Source of the DNA: Streptomyces sp. NRRL F-525
GTDB lineage: Bacteria > Actinomycetota > Actinomycetes > Streptomycetales > Streptomycetaceae
DNA length: 64,000 nt
Assembly: GCF_000716605.1 (NCBI RefSeq)
Contig: NZ_JNXE01000001.1
Span: forward strand, 496,001-560,000
Direction: 5' to 3'
Below are positions 34,761 to 43,281 of this stretch, piece by piece. The stretch's first letter is position 1. Each line of letters opens with the position of its first letter. Below the pieces are notes generated by a model. That model saw nothing but the letters and a program-made list of their open reading frames with translations. It was not told where the DNA came from and made no database searches. The translations under genes were made by a program, and so were the position numbers.

Positions 34761-35888
34761 GTTCTTGTCCCTCGGGGACACGGCTCCGCACGTGGTGCAG
34801 GTGTAGGTACGTTCCGACAGCGGTAGTGCGTGCTTGGCTCTCGCTCCGCACTGCGCGCAGTCCATGGTGGTGTGTGCGGGGTGCACGAGACGGACGTCCC
34901 GCGCGTGCTTGCGGCCCATTTCCAGCAAGGCCTTTTTGGTGGCACCGATCGCCGCGTCAGCCGCTTTGCGGGCCATGCTGGTCCTGGCTAGGAACTTGGG
35001 ACGGAAGTCTTCCACGGCGATCGCGTCATGGTCGGTCACGACGTGCTTGGCCCACTTGCGACCCATGTCCTGCCGCTGCCTGGCCACCTTCTTGTGTGTC
35101 TTCGCCCGCAGCTTCTTCGCTTCGCGGTATCCCTTCGAAGCCGCTTGCCCCTTGGCGGACTTACGGCGGGCCATCATCCGGTCGTAGCGGGTCAGCTTTG
35201 CCCTGGCCTTCTTACCGTGTTCGACAAGAGGCAGGTCGTGGGCGTCGCTCGTGGTGGTCGCGGTCTCCTTCACGCCCCAGTCGATGCCGATCACCGCGCC
35301 AGTGGTGGGCAGCGGTTCGGCTTGGGCAGCGACGACGAAGGAGGCATACCAGTGGCCGAGGCTGTCCTGGTAGATCCGTACCGAGGACGGGGCAGCGGGA
35401 AGCTTCCGCGACCACACCACGCTCAGCACGATCCCGCCCGCCAGGTGCAGGCGCCCGTCCTTCAACCGAAAGCTGCGGCGGGTGTAATTCAGGCTCGGGA
35501 GGCACTCTCGCTTCTTCTTGTACTTCGGCATCCCGGCCCGCCGTCTCTGCGGCACACGGTCCTTGACGTCTTTCTGCGCCTTCGCGCGGGATTTGCCGAA
35601 GTCCCGGATGGTTTGCTGCTGCGGCACCGAGCTGCCTTCACGAAGCCATGATGTTGCCTTCCGGGCTGCGGTCAGCAGTTTGTCGAGCTGGGCCGGACCG
35701 CAGGTTGCCTCTTCACCAGTCGCTTTGTTGCGTGCATATACGGCCTTGGACTTGGCCACACACTCGTTCCAGATCCACCGGCATCGCGCCCACTCGGACT
35801 CAAGTGCGGTGCGGGCGGTGGACGACACGCGCAGCCGGAAGGTCCACCGGGCATGCCAGGCGTCTCCAGTTGTCTGTGATGTCGTCAT
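34668..35888 (-). CDS. tnpB: TnpB RNA-guided endonuclease, IS200/IS605 (OrfB) type
   Basis: 406 aa, full length. N-terminal OrfB helix-turn-helix region (FRLRVSSTARTALESEWARCRWIWNECV), then the RuvC-like nuclease: Asp in IGIDWGVKE near 202, Glu in AIAVEDFRPK near 293 and Asp in PRDKNSARVML near 378, with a CxxC...CxxC zinc finger (CAQC, CTTC) between the last two. All catalytic residues are intact, so it should be active. No tnpA transposase is adjacent, making it a stand-alone IS1341-like gene. It is divergent from a ribbon-helix-helix gene only 28 bp away, with 11-bp repeats covering both starts. Codon use is less G+C-biased than its neighbours, consistent with transfer. Confidence 0.93.
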   Translation of the reverse strand: MTTSQTTGDAWHARWTFRLRVSSTARTALESEWARCRWIWNECVAKSKAVYARNKATGEEATCGPAQLDKLLTAARKATSWLREGSSVPQQQTIRDFGKSRAKAQKDVKDRVPQRRRAGMPKYKKKRECLPSLNYTRRSFRLKDGRLHLAGGIVLSVVWSRKLPAAPSSVRIYQDSLGHWYASFVVAAQAEPLPTTGAVIGIDWGVKETATTTSDAHDLPLVEHGKKARAKLTRYDRMMARRKSAKGQAASKGYREAKKLRAKTHKKVARQRQDMGRKWAKHVVTDHDAIAVEDFRPKFLARTSMARKAADAAIGATKKALLEMGRKHARDVRLVHPAHTTMDCAQCGARAKHALPLSERTYTCTTCGAVSPRDKNSARVMLIRAGLNPAGAEGARPPGAPLQKAA

Positions 35889-35919
35889 GGCTACATAATG
35901 GCTATATCGTGGCTACATG
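35887..35919. repeat. Three 11-bp tandem repeats spanning the tnpB and RHH start codons
   Basis: ATGGCTACATA (35887), ATGGCTATATC (35898) and GTGGCTACATG (35909) follow one another without gap. The first overlaps the tnpB start codon (minus strand) and the last the RHH start codon (plus strand). Tandem direct repeats are the usual operators of ribbon-helix-helix repressors, so the RHH protein probably controls both genes. Confidence 0.7.
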
Positions 35920-36123
35920 GTCAACTTCAACGTCCGGTTCCCCGACGACCTCCACGCCCGGGTGCGTGCTCAGGCGGCTGCGGACCGGCGGTCCATCAAC
36001 TCTGAGATCCTGTATCTGATCGAGGTCGGCCTCGCAGGCGTCTCGGCAAAAGCCGGATCGCCCGGCGGTGATCCGGCTGACGCTGCACCGTTCCGCAGGA
36101 AACCGGATTCCTCGTCGGCCTGA
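35917..36123 (+). CDS. Ribbon-helix-helix (Arc-type) DNA-binding protein
   Basis: 68 aa. RHH fold at residues 3-45: VNFNVRFPDDLHARVRAQAA, then DRRSINSEILYLIEVGL, the Arc/antitoxin pattern of one beta strand and two helices; the last 20 residues are low-complexity. Start codon lies inside the third 11-bp repeat, so there is almost no leader and the transcript may be leaderless. Divergent from tnpB. It resembles antitoxins of type II systems but no toxin gene is next to it; regulation of tnpB is the simplest reading. Confidence 0.82.
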   Translation: MVNFNVRFPDDLHARVRAQAAADRRSINSEILYLIEVGLAGVSAKAGSPGGDPADAAPFRRKPDSSSA

Positions 36124-36133
36124 AGTGGGCAAC

Positions 36134-36162
36134 CTCCGGCTTTCGGGCGAAGGCGCCCGGAG
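36134..36162 (+). other. Hairpin in the leader of the first crcB gene
   Basis: CTCC/GGAG and inner GGGCG/CGCCC arms with an AAGG loop and a seven-base one-sided bulge, ending 28 bases before the crcB start. It does not match the fluoride riboswitch consensus that I know (GGNGAUG ... CUGAUG), so its role is open. Confidence 0.35.
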
Positions 36163-36189
36163 CCCCCGACGAGTAGGAGACGTACGGCC

Positions 36190-36651
36190 ATGACAGCTCC
36201 CGAAGCCGAGAGCCTGCGTGCCCGGACCGTGGCCCCGCGACCGTCCGTCTGGCGCGGTCAGGGACTCGTCGTCGCGGTGGTCGCGCTCGGCGGCGCGATC
36301 GGGGCCGTGGCGCGGTACGCGGCTTCGCTCTGGTGGCCTGCGGAGAGCGGTGGCTTTCCCTGGACGACGTTCGGGATCAATGTCGTCGGGTGTGCCGTGA
36401 TAGGCGTGTTCATGGTGGTCATCACCGATGTGTGGGCCGCGCACCGGCTGGTACGGCCGTTCTTCGGCACCGGGGTGCTCGGCGGGTTCACGACCTTCTC
36501 GACGTACGCCGTCGACATCCAGAAACTGGTCGACGGGGGCCATCCCCGCACCGCGCTGGCCTATCTCGCCGCGACCCTGCTCGCGGCCCTCGCGGCGGTG
36601 TGGCTCGGGGTGACGGCCGCCCGGCGCGTCCTGAAGTGGAGGCAGCGATGA
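36190..36651 (+). CDS. crcB: Fluoride exporter subunit CrcB (first copy)
   Basis: 153 aa. Four membrane helices. Flux motifs: [17 protein letters not shown] near 33, [18 protein letters not shown] near 57 (conserved Asn), and [19 protein letters not shown] near 95 (Fluc Phe-box and Gly-Thr-Thr-Phe-Ser-Thr). Longer N-terminal tail than usual. The stop overlaps the start of a DUF190 gene and a second crcB follows; two CrcB copies typically form a hetero-dimer in actinobacteria. Confidence 0.93.
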   Translation: MTAPEAESLRARTVAPRPSVWRGQGLVVAVVALGGAIGAVARYAASLWWPAESGGFPWTTFGINVVGCAVIGVFMVVITDVWAAHRLVRPFFGTGVLGGFTTFSTYAVDIQKLVDGGHPRTALAYLAATLLAALAAVWLGVTAARRVLKWRQR

Positions 36652-37028
36652 CCAGGCTGACCGGCAGCGCCCTGCGCGTGACCGTCTTCATCGGCGAGAA
36701 CGACACCTGGCACCACAAGCCCCTCTACTCGGAGGTCGTCCACCGCGCGCACGCGGCCGGTCTCGCCGGTGCCAGCGTCTTCCGGGGTATCGAGGGCTTC
36801 GGCGCGTCCTCCCTGATCCACACCTCACGGCTGCTGTCGCTGAGCGAGGACCTGCCGGTGGCGATCGTGATCGTGGACACCGAAGAGCGCGTACGCGCCT
36901 TCCTGCCTGAGCTGGACGAACTCGTCGGCGAGGGGCTCGTCATCCTCGACGACTGCGAGGTCATCCGGTACGTGGGCCGCGCGGACGGCTCCGGCGAATC
37001 GGAGCGGAAGGGTAAGAAGTCGTTGTGA
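36648..37028 (+). CDS. DUF190 protein between two crcB genes
   Basis: 126 aa. Small alpha/beta protein of the DUF190 (PII-like fold) family: [61 protein letters not shown]. Its fold is related to PII signalling proteins, and it is often encoded with crcB, suggesting it regulates fluoride export. ATG overlaps the first crcB stop and its own stop overlaps the second crcB. Confidence 0.9.
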   Translation: MTRLTGSALRVTVFIGENDTWHHKPLYSEVVHRAHAAGLAGASVFRGIEGFGASSLIHTSRLLSLSEDLPVAIVIVDTEERVRAFLPELDELVGEGLVILDDCEVIRYVGRADGSGESERKGKKSL

Positions 37029-37399
37029 ACTGGGTGTTGGTCGTCGCGGGAGCCATGGTCGGTGCTCCGCTCCGGTACCTCACCGACCGCGCGGTGCAGA
37101 CCCGGCACGACACGGTGTTCCCCTGGGGCACCTTCGCGGTGAACGTCACCGGCTGTCTGATTCTCGGTGTGCTGACCGGTGCGGTGTCCGCAGGCGCCGC
37201 GGGTCCGCATCTCCAACTCCTCGTCGGGACAGGCCTGTGCGGGGCCCTGACGACGTACTCGACCTTCTCGTACGAGACACTGCGGCTGACCGAGACGGGG
37301 GCGGGGCTCTACGCTGCCGCCAACGTCGTCGGCGGCGTGACGGCGGGCCTCGGTGCGGCATTTGTCGGGGTGTCGATCGCGGAGGCCCTGTGGACGTAA
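37025..37399 (+). CDS. crcB: Fluoride exporter subunit CrcB (second copy)
   Basis: 124 aa. Four helices with [36 protein letters not shown] and [21 protein letters not shown], all Fluc hallmarks. GTG start overlaps the DUF190 stop. Together with the first copy it probably makes an asymmetric fluoride channel in the cytoplasmic membrane. Confidence 0.93.
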   Translation: MNWVLVVAGAMVGAPLRYLTDRAVQTRHDTVFPWGTFAVNVTGCLILGVLTGAVSAGAAGPHLQLLVGTGLCGALTTYSTFSYETLRLTETGAGLYAAANVVGGVTAGLGAAFVGVSIAEALWT

Positions 37400-37487
37400 G
37401 GGTTCGGGCGCTTTCCGTGCCCGGGCAGGACCGTTCCCGGCGCTATTGTCTACAGCACTGTCGACCAACTCCCAAGAACTGGATCTC

Positions 37488-38324
37488 ATGAGCGTCATCA
37501 GCGTCGGTCAGGCCGCCGTCCTCGGAGTCGTCGAGGGGGTGACCGAGTTCCTTCCGGTCTCCTCGACCGGCCATCTGAAGATCGTCGAGGGGCTGATGAA
37601 GATCCCCGTGGACGACGATTCCGTCGTCGCGTTCTCGGCCGTCATCCAGGTCGGCGCCATCGCCGCCGTGCTCCTGTACTTCTTCAAGGACATCGTGCGG
37701 ATCGTGACCGCGTGGGGCCGTGGCCTGCGCAATCGCGAGGAGCGCTATCACCACGACTACAAGTTCGCCTGGTGGGTGATCTACGCGACGATCCCGATCG
37801 TGATCGTGGGGCTCGCCGCCAAGCCGCTCATCGACGGGCCGCTCGGCTCGCTGTGGGTGGTCGCCGCCTCGCTGATCGTCGGCAGTGGTGTCATGTGGTG
37901 CGCCGACCAGATGGGCCGGCACAAGCGCGGTGAGGACGACACCACCTTCAAGGACGCGATGCTGGTGGGCAGTTCACAGATCCTGGCGCTGCTCTTCCCC
38001 GGCTTCTCGCGCTCCGGCGCCACCATGTCCACCGGTCTCATCCTCGACCTGGACCGCGTCGCCGCGACCCGGCTCTCCTTCTTCCTCGGCATCCCGGCCC
38101 TCACCGGCGCCGGCATTTACGAGCTGAAGGACGCCCTCGGTGCGGGCGTGGGCGCCGCCCCGCTGGCCGTCGGCACGATCGTGTCCTTCGTGGTGGCCTA
38201 CGCCTCCATCGCCTGGCTGCTGAAGTTCGTCGCGAAGCACTCCTTCAACGCGTTCGTGATCTACCGGATCATCATCGGTCTGCTGCTGTTCGGGCTGCTC
38301 GGCACGGGTGTGCTCAACAGCTGA
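37488..38324 (+). CDS. uppP: Undecaprenyl-diphosphatase UppP (BacA)
   Basis: 278 aa. Integral membrane phosphatase recycling undecaprenyl pyrophosphate for peptidoglycan synthesis. Both family signatures are present: GVVEGVTEFLPVSSTGH near the N-terminus and LFPGFSRSGATMSTGL near residue 170. About eight helices. ATG at 37488; no near-perfect SD, and a GACAGCACTGTC-like element (37451-37463) lies 25 bases upstream, echoed upstream of the next gene. Followed by a strong intrinsic terminator. Confidence 0.94.
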   Translation: MSVISVGQAAVLGVVEGVTEFLPVSSTGHLKIVEGLMKIPVDDDSVVAFSAVIQVGAIAAVLLYFFKDIVRIVTAWGRGLRNREERYHHDYKFAWWVIYATIPIVIVGLAAKPLIDGPLGSLWVVAASLIVGSGVMWCADQMGRHKRGEDDTTFKDAMLVGSSQILALLFPGFSRSGATMSTGLILDLDRVAATRLSFFLGIPALTGAGIYELKDALGAGVGAAPLAVGTIVSFVVAYASIAWLLKFVAKHSFNAFVIYRIIIGLLLFGLLGTGVLNS

Positions 38325-38354
38325 CGGCCGCTGACATCGGGCGGACGATCATCA

Positions 38355-38407
38355 CAGCGGGCGTGAAGCCGGATTTTCAGGCTTCACGCCCGCTGAATTT
38401 TTCTTTT
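38355..38407 (+). terminator. Intrinsic terminator after uppP
   Basis: Perfect 16-bp stem (arms 38355-38370 and 38380-38395), 9-base loop, then a T-rich tail (TTTTTCTTTT). An unusually complete Rho-independent terminator for such high-G+C DNA. Confidence 0.93.
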
Positions 38408-38415
38408 CCGATCGC

Positions 38416-38445
38416 TTGACAGCACTGTCCCGTCACCCGCAGGAT
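38416..38445 (+). promoter_or_regulatory. Probable promoter of the FadR-permease-asparaginase operon
   Basis: -35 TTGACA (38416-38421), 18-bp spacer, -10 CAGGAT (38440-38445). Transcription would begin at or next to the GTG at 38453, so the message may be leaderless. The palindrome GACAGCACTGTC (38418-38429) overlaps the -35 and could be the regulator's site. Confidence 0.5.
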
Positions 38446-38452
38446 CACGTCC

Positions 38453-39184
38453 GTGAACCTGTCAGACAGCCAGACAGGTGGAGTCGGGCCGCGGCGCGTC
38501 AGCGCCATGGAAGCGGTGCTTGTCCACCTCCGCGGCGCCATCGAGCGCGGCGACTACGCCATCGGCGACAAGCTTCCCTCCGAGGCGGAGCTGTGCCGCA
38601 CGCTGGAGATCAGCAGGCCCGTGCTCCGCGAGGCCCTGCGGGCCCTGCAGACCATGGGCCTGACCGTCTCCAAGACCGGCAAGGGCACCTTCGTGGTGGC
38701 CAACGCCGTGGAGGACCCCACCTTCGGCGACTACGCGGCCAGCGACCTGCTGGAAGTGCGCCGCCACGTCGAGATCCCGGTCGCCGGGTACGCGGCGCTG
38801 CGCCGCACCCCGGAGAACCTGGACCACCTGGCCCACCTCCTGGACCGCATGGAACAGGAGACCGACACCACCGCGTGGGTCGCGATGGACACGCTCTTCC
38901 ACCTCGCCGTGGCGGAGGCCGCCCAGAACCCGGTGTTCCGCCGGGTCATCGAGGAGATCCGCGACGCGCTGGCCCGCCAGTCCGCGTTCCTCAACGAACT
39001 CGGCGGCCGGCGCGAGCAGTCCAACCGCGAGCACCGGGCGATCGTCGAGGCGCTGATCGACGGCAGCGAGCCGGACGCCGTCGAGGCCATGTCCCACCAC
39101 CTCGACCGGGTCGAGACGACCCTCACCGACATCGTGCGCCCCGCGCGCACGAACACCCCCACGGAAGGCGGACCCGAGGCGTGA
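38453..39184 (+). CDS. FadR-type GntR regulator of amino-acid amide catabolism
   Basis: 243 aa. N-terminal winged helix ([52 protein letters not shown]) plus the all-helical FadR C-terminal domain with metal/ligand His ([29 protein letters not shown]). GTG start; its stop overlaps the permease start. Probably senses asparagine, aspartate or a related acid and controls the four genes downstream. Confidence 0.9.
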   Translation: MNLSDSQTGGVGPRRVSAMEAVLVHLRGAIERGDYAIGDKLPSEAELCRTLEISRPVLREALRALQTMGLTVSKTGKGTFVVANAVEDPTFGDYAASDLLEVRRHVEIPVAGYAALRRTPENLDHLAHLLDRMEQETDTTAWVAMDTLFHLAVAEAAQNPVFRRVIEEIRDALARQSAFLNELGGRREQSNREHRAIVEALIDGSEPDAVEAMSHHLDRVETTLTDIVRPARTNTPTEGGPEA

Positions 39185-40665
39185 GCGAGCAGTCCCTGCA
39201 CGGCAGCGAGCAGTCCCGGCGCGACGGCGTACAGTCCCAGCGCGACGGCGTGCAGAAACGATCCGGCCATGTCGACGCCGGAGACGCCGGTTACAGCAAG
39301 TCCCTGAAGTCCCGGCACGTCAACATGATCGCCATCGGCGGCGCGATCGGCACCGGCCTCTTCCTCGGCGCCGGCGGACGCCTCGCCGACGCCGGCCCCT
39401 CGCTCTTCATCGCGTACGCGGTCTGCGGACTCTTCGCCTTCCTGGTCGTCCGCGCGCTCGGCGAACTCGTCCTGTACCGGCCCTCGTCCGGCGCCTTCGT
39501 GTCGTACGCCCGGGAGTTCCTCGGCGAGAAGGGCGCGTACGTAGCGGGCTGGATGTACTTCCTGAACTGGGCCACCACCGGCATCGCCGACATCACCGCC
39601 GTGGCCGTCTACACCCACTACTGGAGCATGTTCTCCGACATCCCCCAGTGGGTGATCGCCCTGATCGCGCTCGCCGTGGTCCTCACCGTGAACCTGATCT
39701 CGGTGAAGATGTTCGGCGAGCTGGAGTTCTGGTTCGCGATCATCAAGGTCAGCGCGCTCGTCGTCTTCATGCTGATCGGCATCTTCCTGCTGGTCACCCA
39801 GCACCAGGTCGACGGCACGACCCCCGGCCCGTCCCTGATCACCGACAACGGCGGCGTCTTCCCCAACGGCCTGCTGCCCATGCTCCTGATCATCCAGGGC
39901 GTCGTCTTCGCCTACGCCTCGGTCGAACTGGTCGGCGTGGCCGCCGGTGAGACCGAGAACCCCGAGAAGATCATGCCGAAGGCGATCAACTCGATCATGT
40001 GGCGCGTCGGCCTCTTCTACGTCGGCTCGGTCGTCCTGCTCTCGATGCTGCTGCCGTGGAACAAGTACAGCGCGGGCCAGAGCCCGTTCGTGACCGTGCT
40101 GTCGAACATCGGCATCCCGGCGGCGGGCGGCGTCATGAACCTCGTCGTCCTCACGGCGGCCATGTCCTCGCTCAACTCCGGCCTGTACTCCACCGGCCGC
40201 ATCCTCCGCTCCATGGCGATGTCCGGCTCGGCCCCCAAGTTCACCTCGGTGATGAGCCGCAGCCAGGTCCCCTACGGCGGCATCCTGCTCACCAGCGGCA
40301 TCTGCGTCCTCGGTGTCGGCCTCAACTTCGTGGTCCCGGCGGACGCGTTCGAGATCGTCCTCAACTTCGCGGCGATCGGCATCCTCTCCACCTGGGGCAT
40401 GATCATGCTCTGTCACTTCCTCTTCTGGCGGAAGACCGAGAAGGGCGAACTGACCCGCCCCGGCTACCGGTTGCCGGGTTCCCCCTGGACCGAACTCGTG
40501 ACGCTGGCCTTCCTCGCCTCCGTCCTGGTCCTCATGTACGCCGACGGCGGCGCCGGACGCACCACCGTGCTGTGCCTGCCGCTGATCGCCGCCGCGCTCG
40601 TCGCCGGATGGTTCGCCGTCCGCCGCCGCGTGGCCAGCACGTCCTCCACCGCACCCGACGCGTGA
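39181..40665 (+). CDS. ansP: Amino-acid permease, L-asparagine permease type
   Basis: 494 aa. APC-family transporter with 12 helices; family start [28 protein letters not shown] near residue 41, consensus [17 protein letters not shown] near 260 and [20 protein letters not shown] near 330. Close to AnsP/CycA types. GTG start overlaps the regulator stop. The first 35 residues are a hydrophilic extension containing a duplicated QSRRDGVQ / QSQRDGVQ peptide. Asparagine specificity is inferred from the asparaginase downstream. Confidence 0.88.
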   Translation: MSEQSLHGSEQSRRDGVQSQRDGVQKRSGHVDAGDAGYSKSLKSRHVNMIAIGGAIGTGLFLGAGGRLADAGPSLFIAYAVCGLFAFLVVRALGELVLYRPSSGAFVSYAREFLGEKGAYVAGWMYFLNWATTGIADITAVAVYTHYWSMFSDIPQWVIALIALAVVLTVNLISVKMFGELEFWFAIIKVSALVVFMLIGIFLLVTQHQVDGTTPGPSLITDNGGVFPNGLLPMLLIIQGVVFAYASVELVGVAAGETENPEKIMPKAINSIMWRVGLFYVGSVVLLSMLLPWNKYSAGQSPFVTVLSNIGIPAAGGVMNLVVLTAAMSSLNSGLYSTGRILRSMAMSGSAPKFTSVMSRSQVPYGGILLTSGICVLGVGLNFVVPADAFEIVLNFAAIGILSTWGMIMLCHFLFWRKTEKGELTRPGYRLPGSPWTELVTLAFLASVLVLMYADGGAGRTTVLCLPLIAAALVAGWFAVRRRVASTSSTAPDA

Positions 40666-40697
40666 GACCCACGTCGTCCTGACCCTGACAGGCAGTG

Positions 40698-41717
40698 ATG
40701 TTCAGCAGTTCCCTCGCGGACCCACCCCTCATCCGTGAACCCCTCCACGCACCCGTCGCCCACCTGATCCGCGGCGGACTGATCGAGGGCATCCACTACG
40801 GCTCCGTCGTCGTCCTCGATGCGGATGGCCAGGTCCAGCTTCAGATCGGTGACATCGAGGCGGCGTTCTATCCGCGCTCGGCGATCAAACCCGTGCAGGC
40901 CGTGGCCATGGTGCGGGCGGGGTTGCCGCTCGACGGTGAGCTGCTCTCGCTCGCCGCGGCGAGTCACTCCGGCGAGGAACGTCACCTCGCCGGGGCGCGG
41001 CGGATCCTTGAGCTTGCCGGGCTCACGGAGTCCGATCTGCGCAACGTTCCTGATCTCCCGTTCGATCCGGCTGTGCGGGATGTCTGGGTGCGGGAGGGGC
41101 GGGCGCCGTCGCGGCTTGCCCAGAACTGTTCCGGGAAGCATGCGGCGATGTTGTACGTGTCGAAGCTCAATGGGTGGTCGCTCGATGACTATCTCGATCC
41201 CGCGCATCCGTTGCAGCAGGCGATCGCCGAGATCGTCGAGGATCTCACCGGGCAGCGGATCGCTCGGGTGACCGTTGACGGGTGTGGGGCTCCTTTGTTC
41301 TCCATCTCCCTGCATGGGCTTGCCCGTGCTGTTGCTCGGATTACTACTGCTGCGCCGGGGACGCCTGAGGCTCGGGTTGCTGATGCGATGCGGGAGTTTG
41401 CGGAGATGGCGTCCGGGGCGGGGCGGGATGTGGCTGCGTTGATGCGGGCCGTGCCGGGGCTTCTGGCCAAGGACGGGTTCGAGGGAGTTCAGGTCGCCGC
41501 GTTGCCTGATGGGCGGGCTGTTGCCGTGAAGGTCTCGGACGGGGCTAATCGGGCGCGGGTTCCTGTTGCTGCGGCTGCGCTTGTGCGGGCCGGGGTTGAG
41601 GAGGGGCTGCTTGCCGAGTTTGCGGGGGAGCCGTTGCTTGGTGGTGGGGAGCCGGTTGGTTGTGTTCGGCCTGTGCGTGCCTTGGACCCTGTGCCGCCAT
41701 TGTCTGCGTGTGCCTAG
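40698..41717 (+). CDS. Asparaginase (Rhizobium-type, AnsA-II family)
   Basis: 339 aa. Asparaginase II family unrelated to the E. coli enzymes; hydrolyses L-asparagine to aspartate and ammonia. Recognisable blocks: ESVHYGSVVVLDADGQ-like region GIHYGSVVVLDADGQV, YPRSAIKPVQAVAMVRAG, LAAASHSGEERHLAGARRIL, QNCSGKHAAMLYVSKLNGW and TVDGCGAPLFSISLHGLARA. ATG at 40698 behind AGG. From about 41,000 to the stop the third positions drift from C to T/G, a local composition change shared with the start of the next gene. Confidence 0.9.
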   Translation: MFSSSLADPPLIREPLHAPVAHLIRGGLIEGIHYGSVVVLDADGQVQLQIGDIEAAFYPRSAIKPVQAVAMVRAGLPLDGELLSLAAASHSGEERHLAGARRILELAGLTESDLRNVPDLPFDPAVRDVWVREGRAPSRLAQNCSGKHAAMLYVSKLNGWSLDDYLDPAHPLQQAIAEIVEDLTGQRIARVTVDGCGAPLFSISLHGLARAVARITTAAPGTPEARVADAMREFAEMASGAGRDVAALMRAVPGLLAKDGFEGVQVAALPDGRAVAVKVSDGANRARVPVAAAALVRAGVEEGLLAEFAGEPLLGGGEPVGCVRPVRALDPVPPLSACA

Positions 41718-41731
41718 ATCGGTTGTGGGGA

Positions 41732-41776
41732 TCTGCGGGCCCGGTGGGGGCTGGTCGCGCAGTTCCCCGCGCCCCT
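41732..41776 (+). repeat. Dispersed 45-bp intergenic repeat, copy 1
   Basis: Begins TCTGCGGGCCCGGTGGGGG and ends GCGCAGTTCCCCGCGCCCCT. Identical to the copy at 48888-48931 except for one extra C. The GCGCAGTTCCCCGCGCCCCT core is a common Streptomyces intergenic sequence. It lies between asparaginase and aspartase genes. Confidence 0.9.
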
Positions 41777-41821
41777 GAAAAGCAGGGCGTTGGCCCTTGA
41801 CCTCTTTGGAAGGTGACCCTC

Positions 41822-43231
41822 ATGACCGTTGCTGTTCGTCGCGAACATGATCTGCTCGGGGATCGGGATGTACCCGGTGATGCCTATTGGGGTGTTCACA
41901 CTCTGCGGGCCACGGAGAACTTCCCTATCACCGGGACGCCGATCTCCGTCTATCCGCACTTGATCAATGCGCTCGCTGCCGTCAAGGAGGCCGCTGCTCT
42001 GGCCAATGAGGAGTTGGGGCTGCTCTCGCCGGAGAAGACGGGGGCCATTGTCGGCGCCTGTCGGGAGATCCGGGGCGGGAAGCTGCATGACCAGTTCGTG
42101 GTGGACGTGGTGCAGGGTGGGGCCGGTACCTCGACCAACATGAACGCCAACGAGGTTGTCGCTAACCGGGCGTTGGAGTTGCTGGGACACGGCAAGGGTG
42201 AGTATCAGTTCCTGCACCCGAACGAGGATGTCAACCTTGGGCAGTCCACCAATGACGTGTATCCGACCGCGGTCAAGGTAGCGACCGTCTTTGCCGTGCA
42301 TGGACTGCTCACGTCGATGGCTGTACTGCAGGACGCCTTTGCCCGTAAGGCTGTTGAGTTCCGTGATGTGCTCAAGATGGGCCGTACACAGTTGCAGGAC
42401 GCTGTGCCGATGACGCTCGGTCAAGAGTTCTCCGCGTATGCGGTCATGATTGACGAGGACCGTCAACGTCTTGACGAGGCTGTGCAGTTGATCCATGAGA
42501 TCAACCTGGGCGCTACGGCTATTGGGACCGGGCTCAATGCGCCTGCCGGCTATGCGGAGTCGGCTCGGCGGCATCTTTCGGAGATCACCGGGCTGCCGCT
42601 GGTGACGGCGGCCAACCTGGTCGAAGCCACGCAGGACTGCGGGGCGTTCGTGCAGATGTCGGGGGTGCTGAAGCGCGTCGCGGTCAAGCTCTCCAAGAGC
42701 TGCAACGATCTGCGGCTGTTGTCGTCGGGGCCGCGTGCGGGGCTGGGGGAGATCAACCTGCCGCCGGTGCAGGCCGGTTCGAGCATCATGCCGGGCAAGG
42801 TCAACCCGGTGATCCCCGAGGTCGTCAACCAGGTCGCCTTCGAGGTGATCGGCAACGACGTCACCATCACGATGGCCGCCGAGGCCGGACAGCTTCAGCT
42901 CAACGCGTTCGAGCCGATCATCCTGCACTCGCTGTCGGAGTCCATCACGCATCTGAGTGCCGCCTGCGTCACGCTCGCCGAGCGGTGCGTGGACGGCATC
43001 ACCGCCAACACCGAGGCGCTGCGCGCGAGCGTGGAGAACTCCATCGGGCTGGTCACCGCTCTGAACCCGCACATCGGGTACACGGCCGCCACCGATATCG
43101 CCAAGGAGGCCCTCGCCACCGGCCGGGGCGTGGCCGAACTCGTCCTGGAGAAGGGGCTGTTGCCCGCCGAGACGCTCGCCGCACTGCTGCGGCCCGAGGT
43201 CCTGGCCGGCAGCGGGCCCGTAGCCGTCTGA
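41822..43231 (+). CDS. aspA: Aspartate ammonia-lyase
   Basis: 469 aa. Fumarase/aspartase superfamily enzyme converting aspartate to fumarate and ammonia. Motifs: REHDLLGDRDVPGDAYWGVHT, GGAGTSTNMNANEVVANRA near 98, GQSTNDVYPTA near 138 and the signature GSSIMPGKVNPVIPE near 318. Start at the ATG at 41822, spaced 8 bases from GGAAGG; the GTG at 41813 is too close to that site. Codon use in the first 250 residues is unusually rich in T and G at third positions, normalising after about 42,600. Follows asparaginase and supplies fumarate to the TCA cycle. Confidence 0.92.
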   Translation: MTVAVRREHDLLGDRDVPGDAYWGVHTLRATENFPITGTPISVYPHLINALAAVKEAAALANEELGLLSPEKTGAIVGACREIRGGKLHDQFVVDVVQGGAGTSTNMNANEVVANRALELLGHGKGEYQFLHPNEDVNLGQSTNDVYPTAVKVATVFAVHGLLTSMAVLQDAFARKAVEFRDVLKMGRTQLQDAVPMTLGQEFSAYAVMIDEDRQRLDEAVQLIHEINLGATAIGTGLNAPAGYAESARRHLSEITGLPLVTAANLVEATQDCGAFVQMSGVLKRVAVKLSKSCNDLRLLSSGPRAGLGEINLPPVQAGSSIMPGKVNPVIPEVVNQVAFEVIGNDVTITMAAEAGQLQLNAFEPIILHSLSESITHLSAACVTLAERCVDGITANTEALRASVENSIGLVTALNPHIGYTAATDIAKEALATGRGVAELVLEKGLLPAETLAALLRPEVLAGSGPVAV

Positions 43232-43281
43232 TCCCCGCCGTCCGATATGCCCACGCGCACCAGGACCCGCCCGGAGGCACA

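Noticed and set aside
34409..35888. Complete IS605 element with tnpA
   Set aside because: No Y1 transposase frame exists on either side of tnpB.
35917..36123. Type II toxin-antitoxin pair with the RHH gene as antitoxin
   Set aside because: No PIN, RelE or MazF-like toxin frame follows; the next gene is crcB.
36124..36189. Fluoride riboswitch upstream of crcB
   Set aside because: The aptamer's conserved GAUG and CUGAUG segments are not present.
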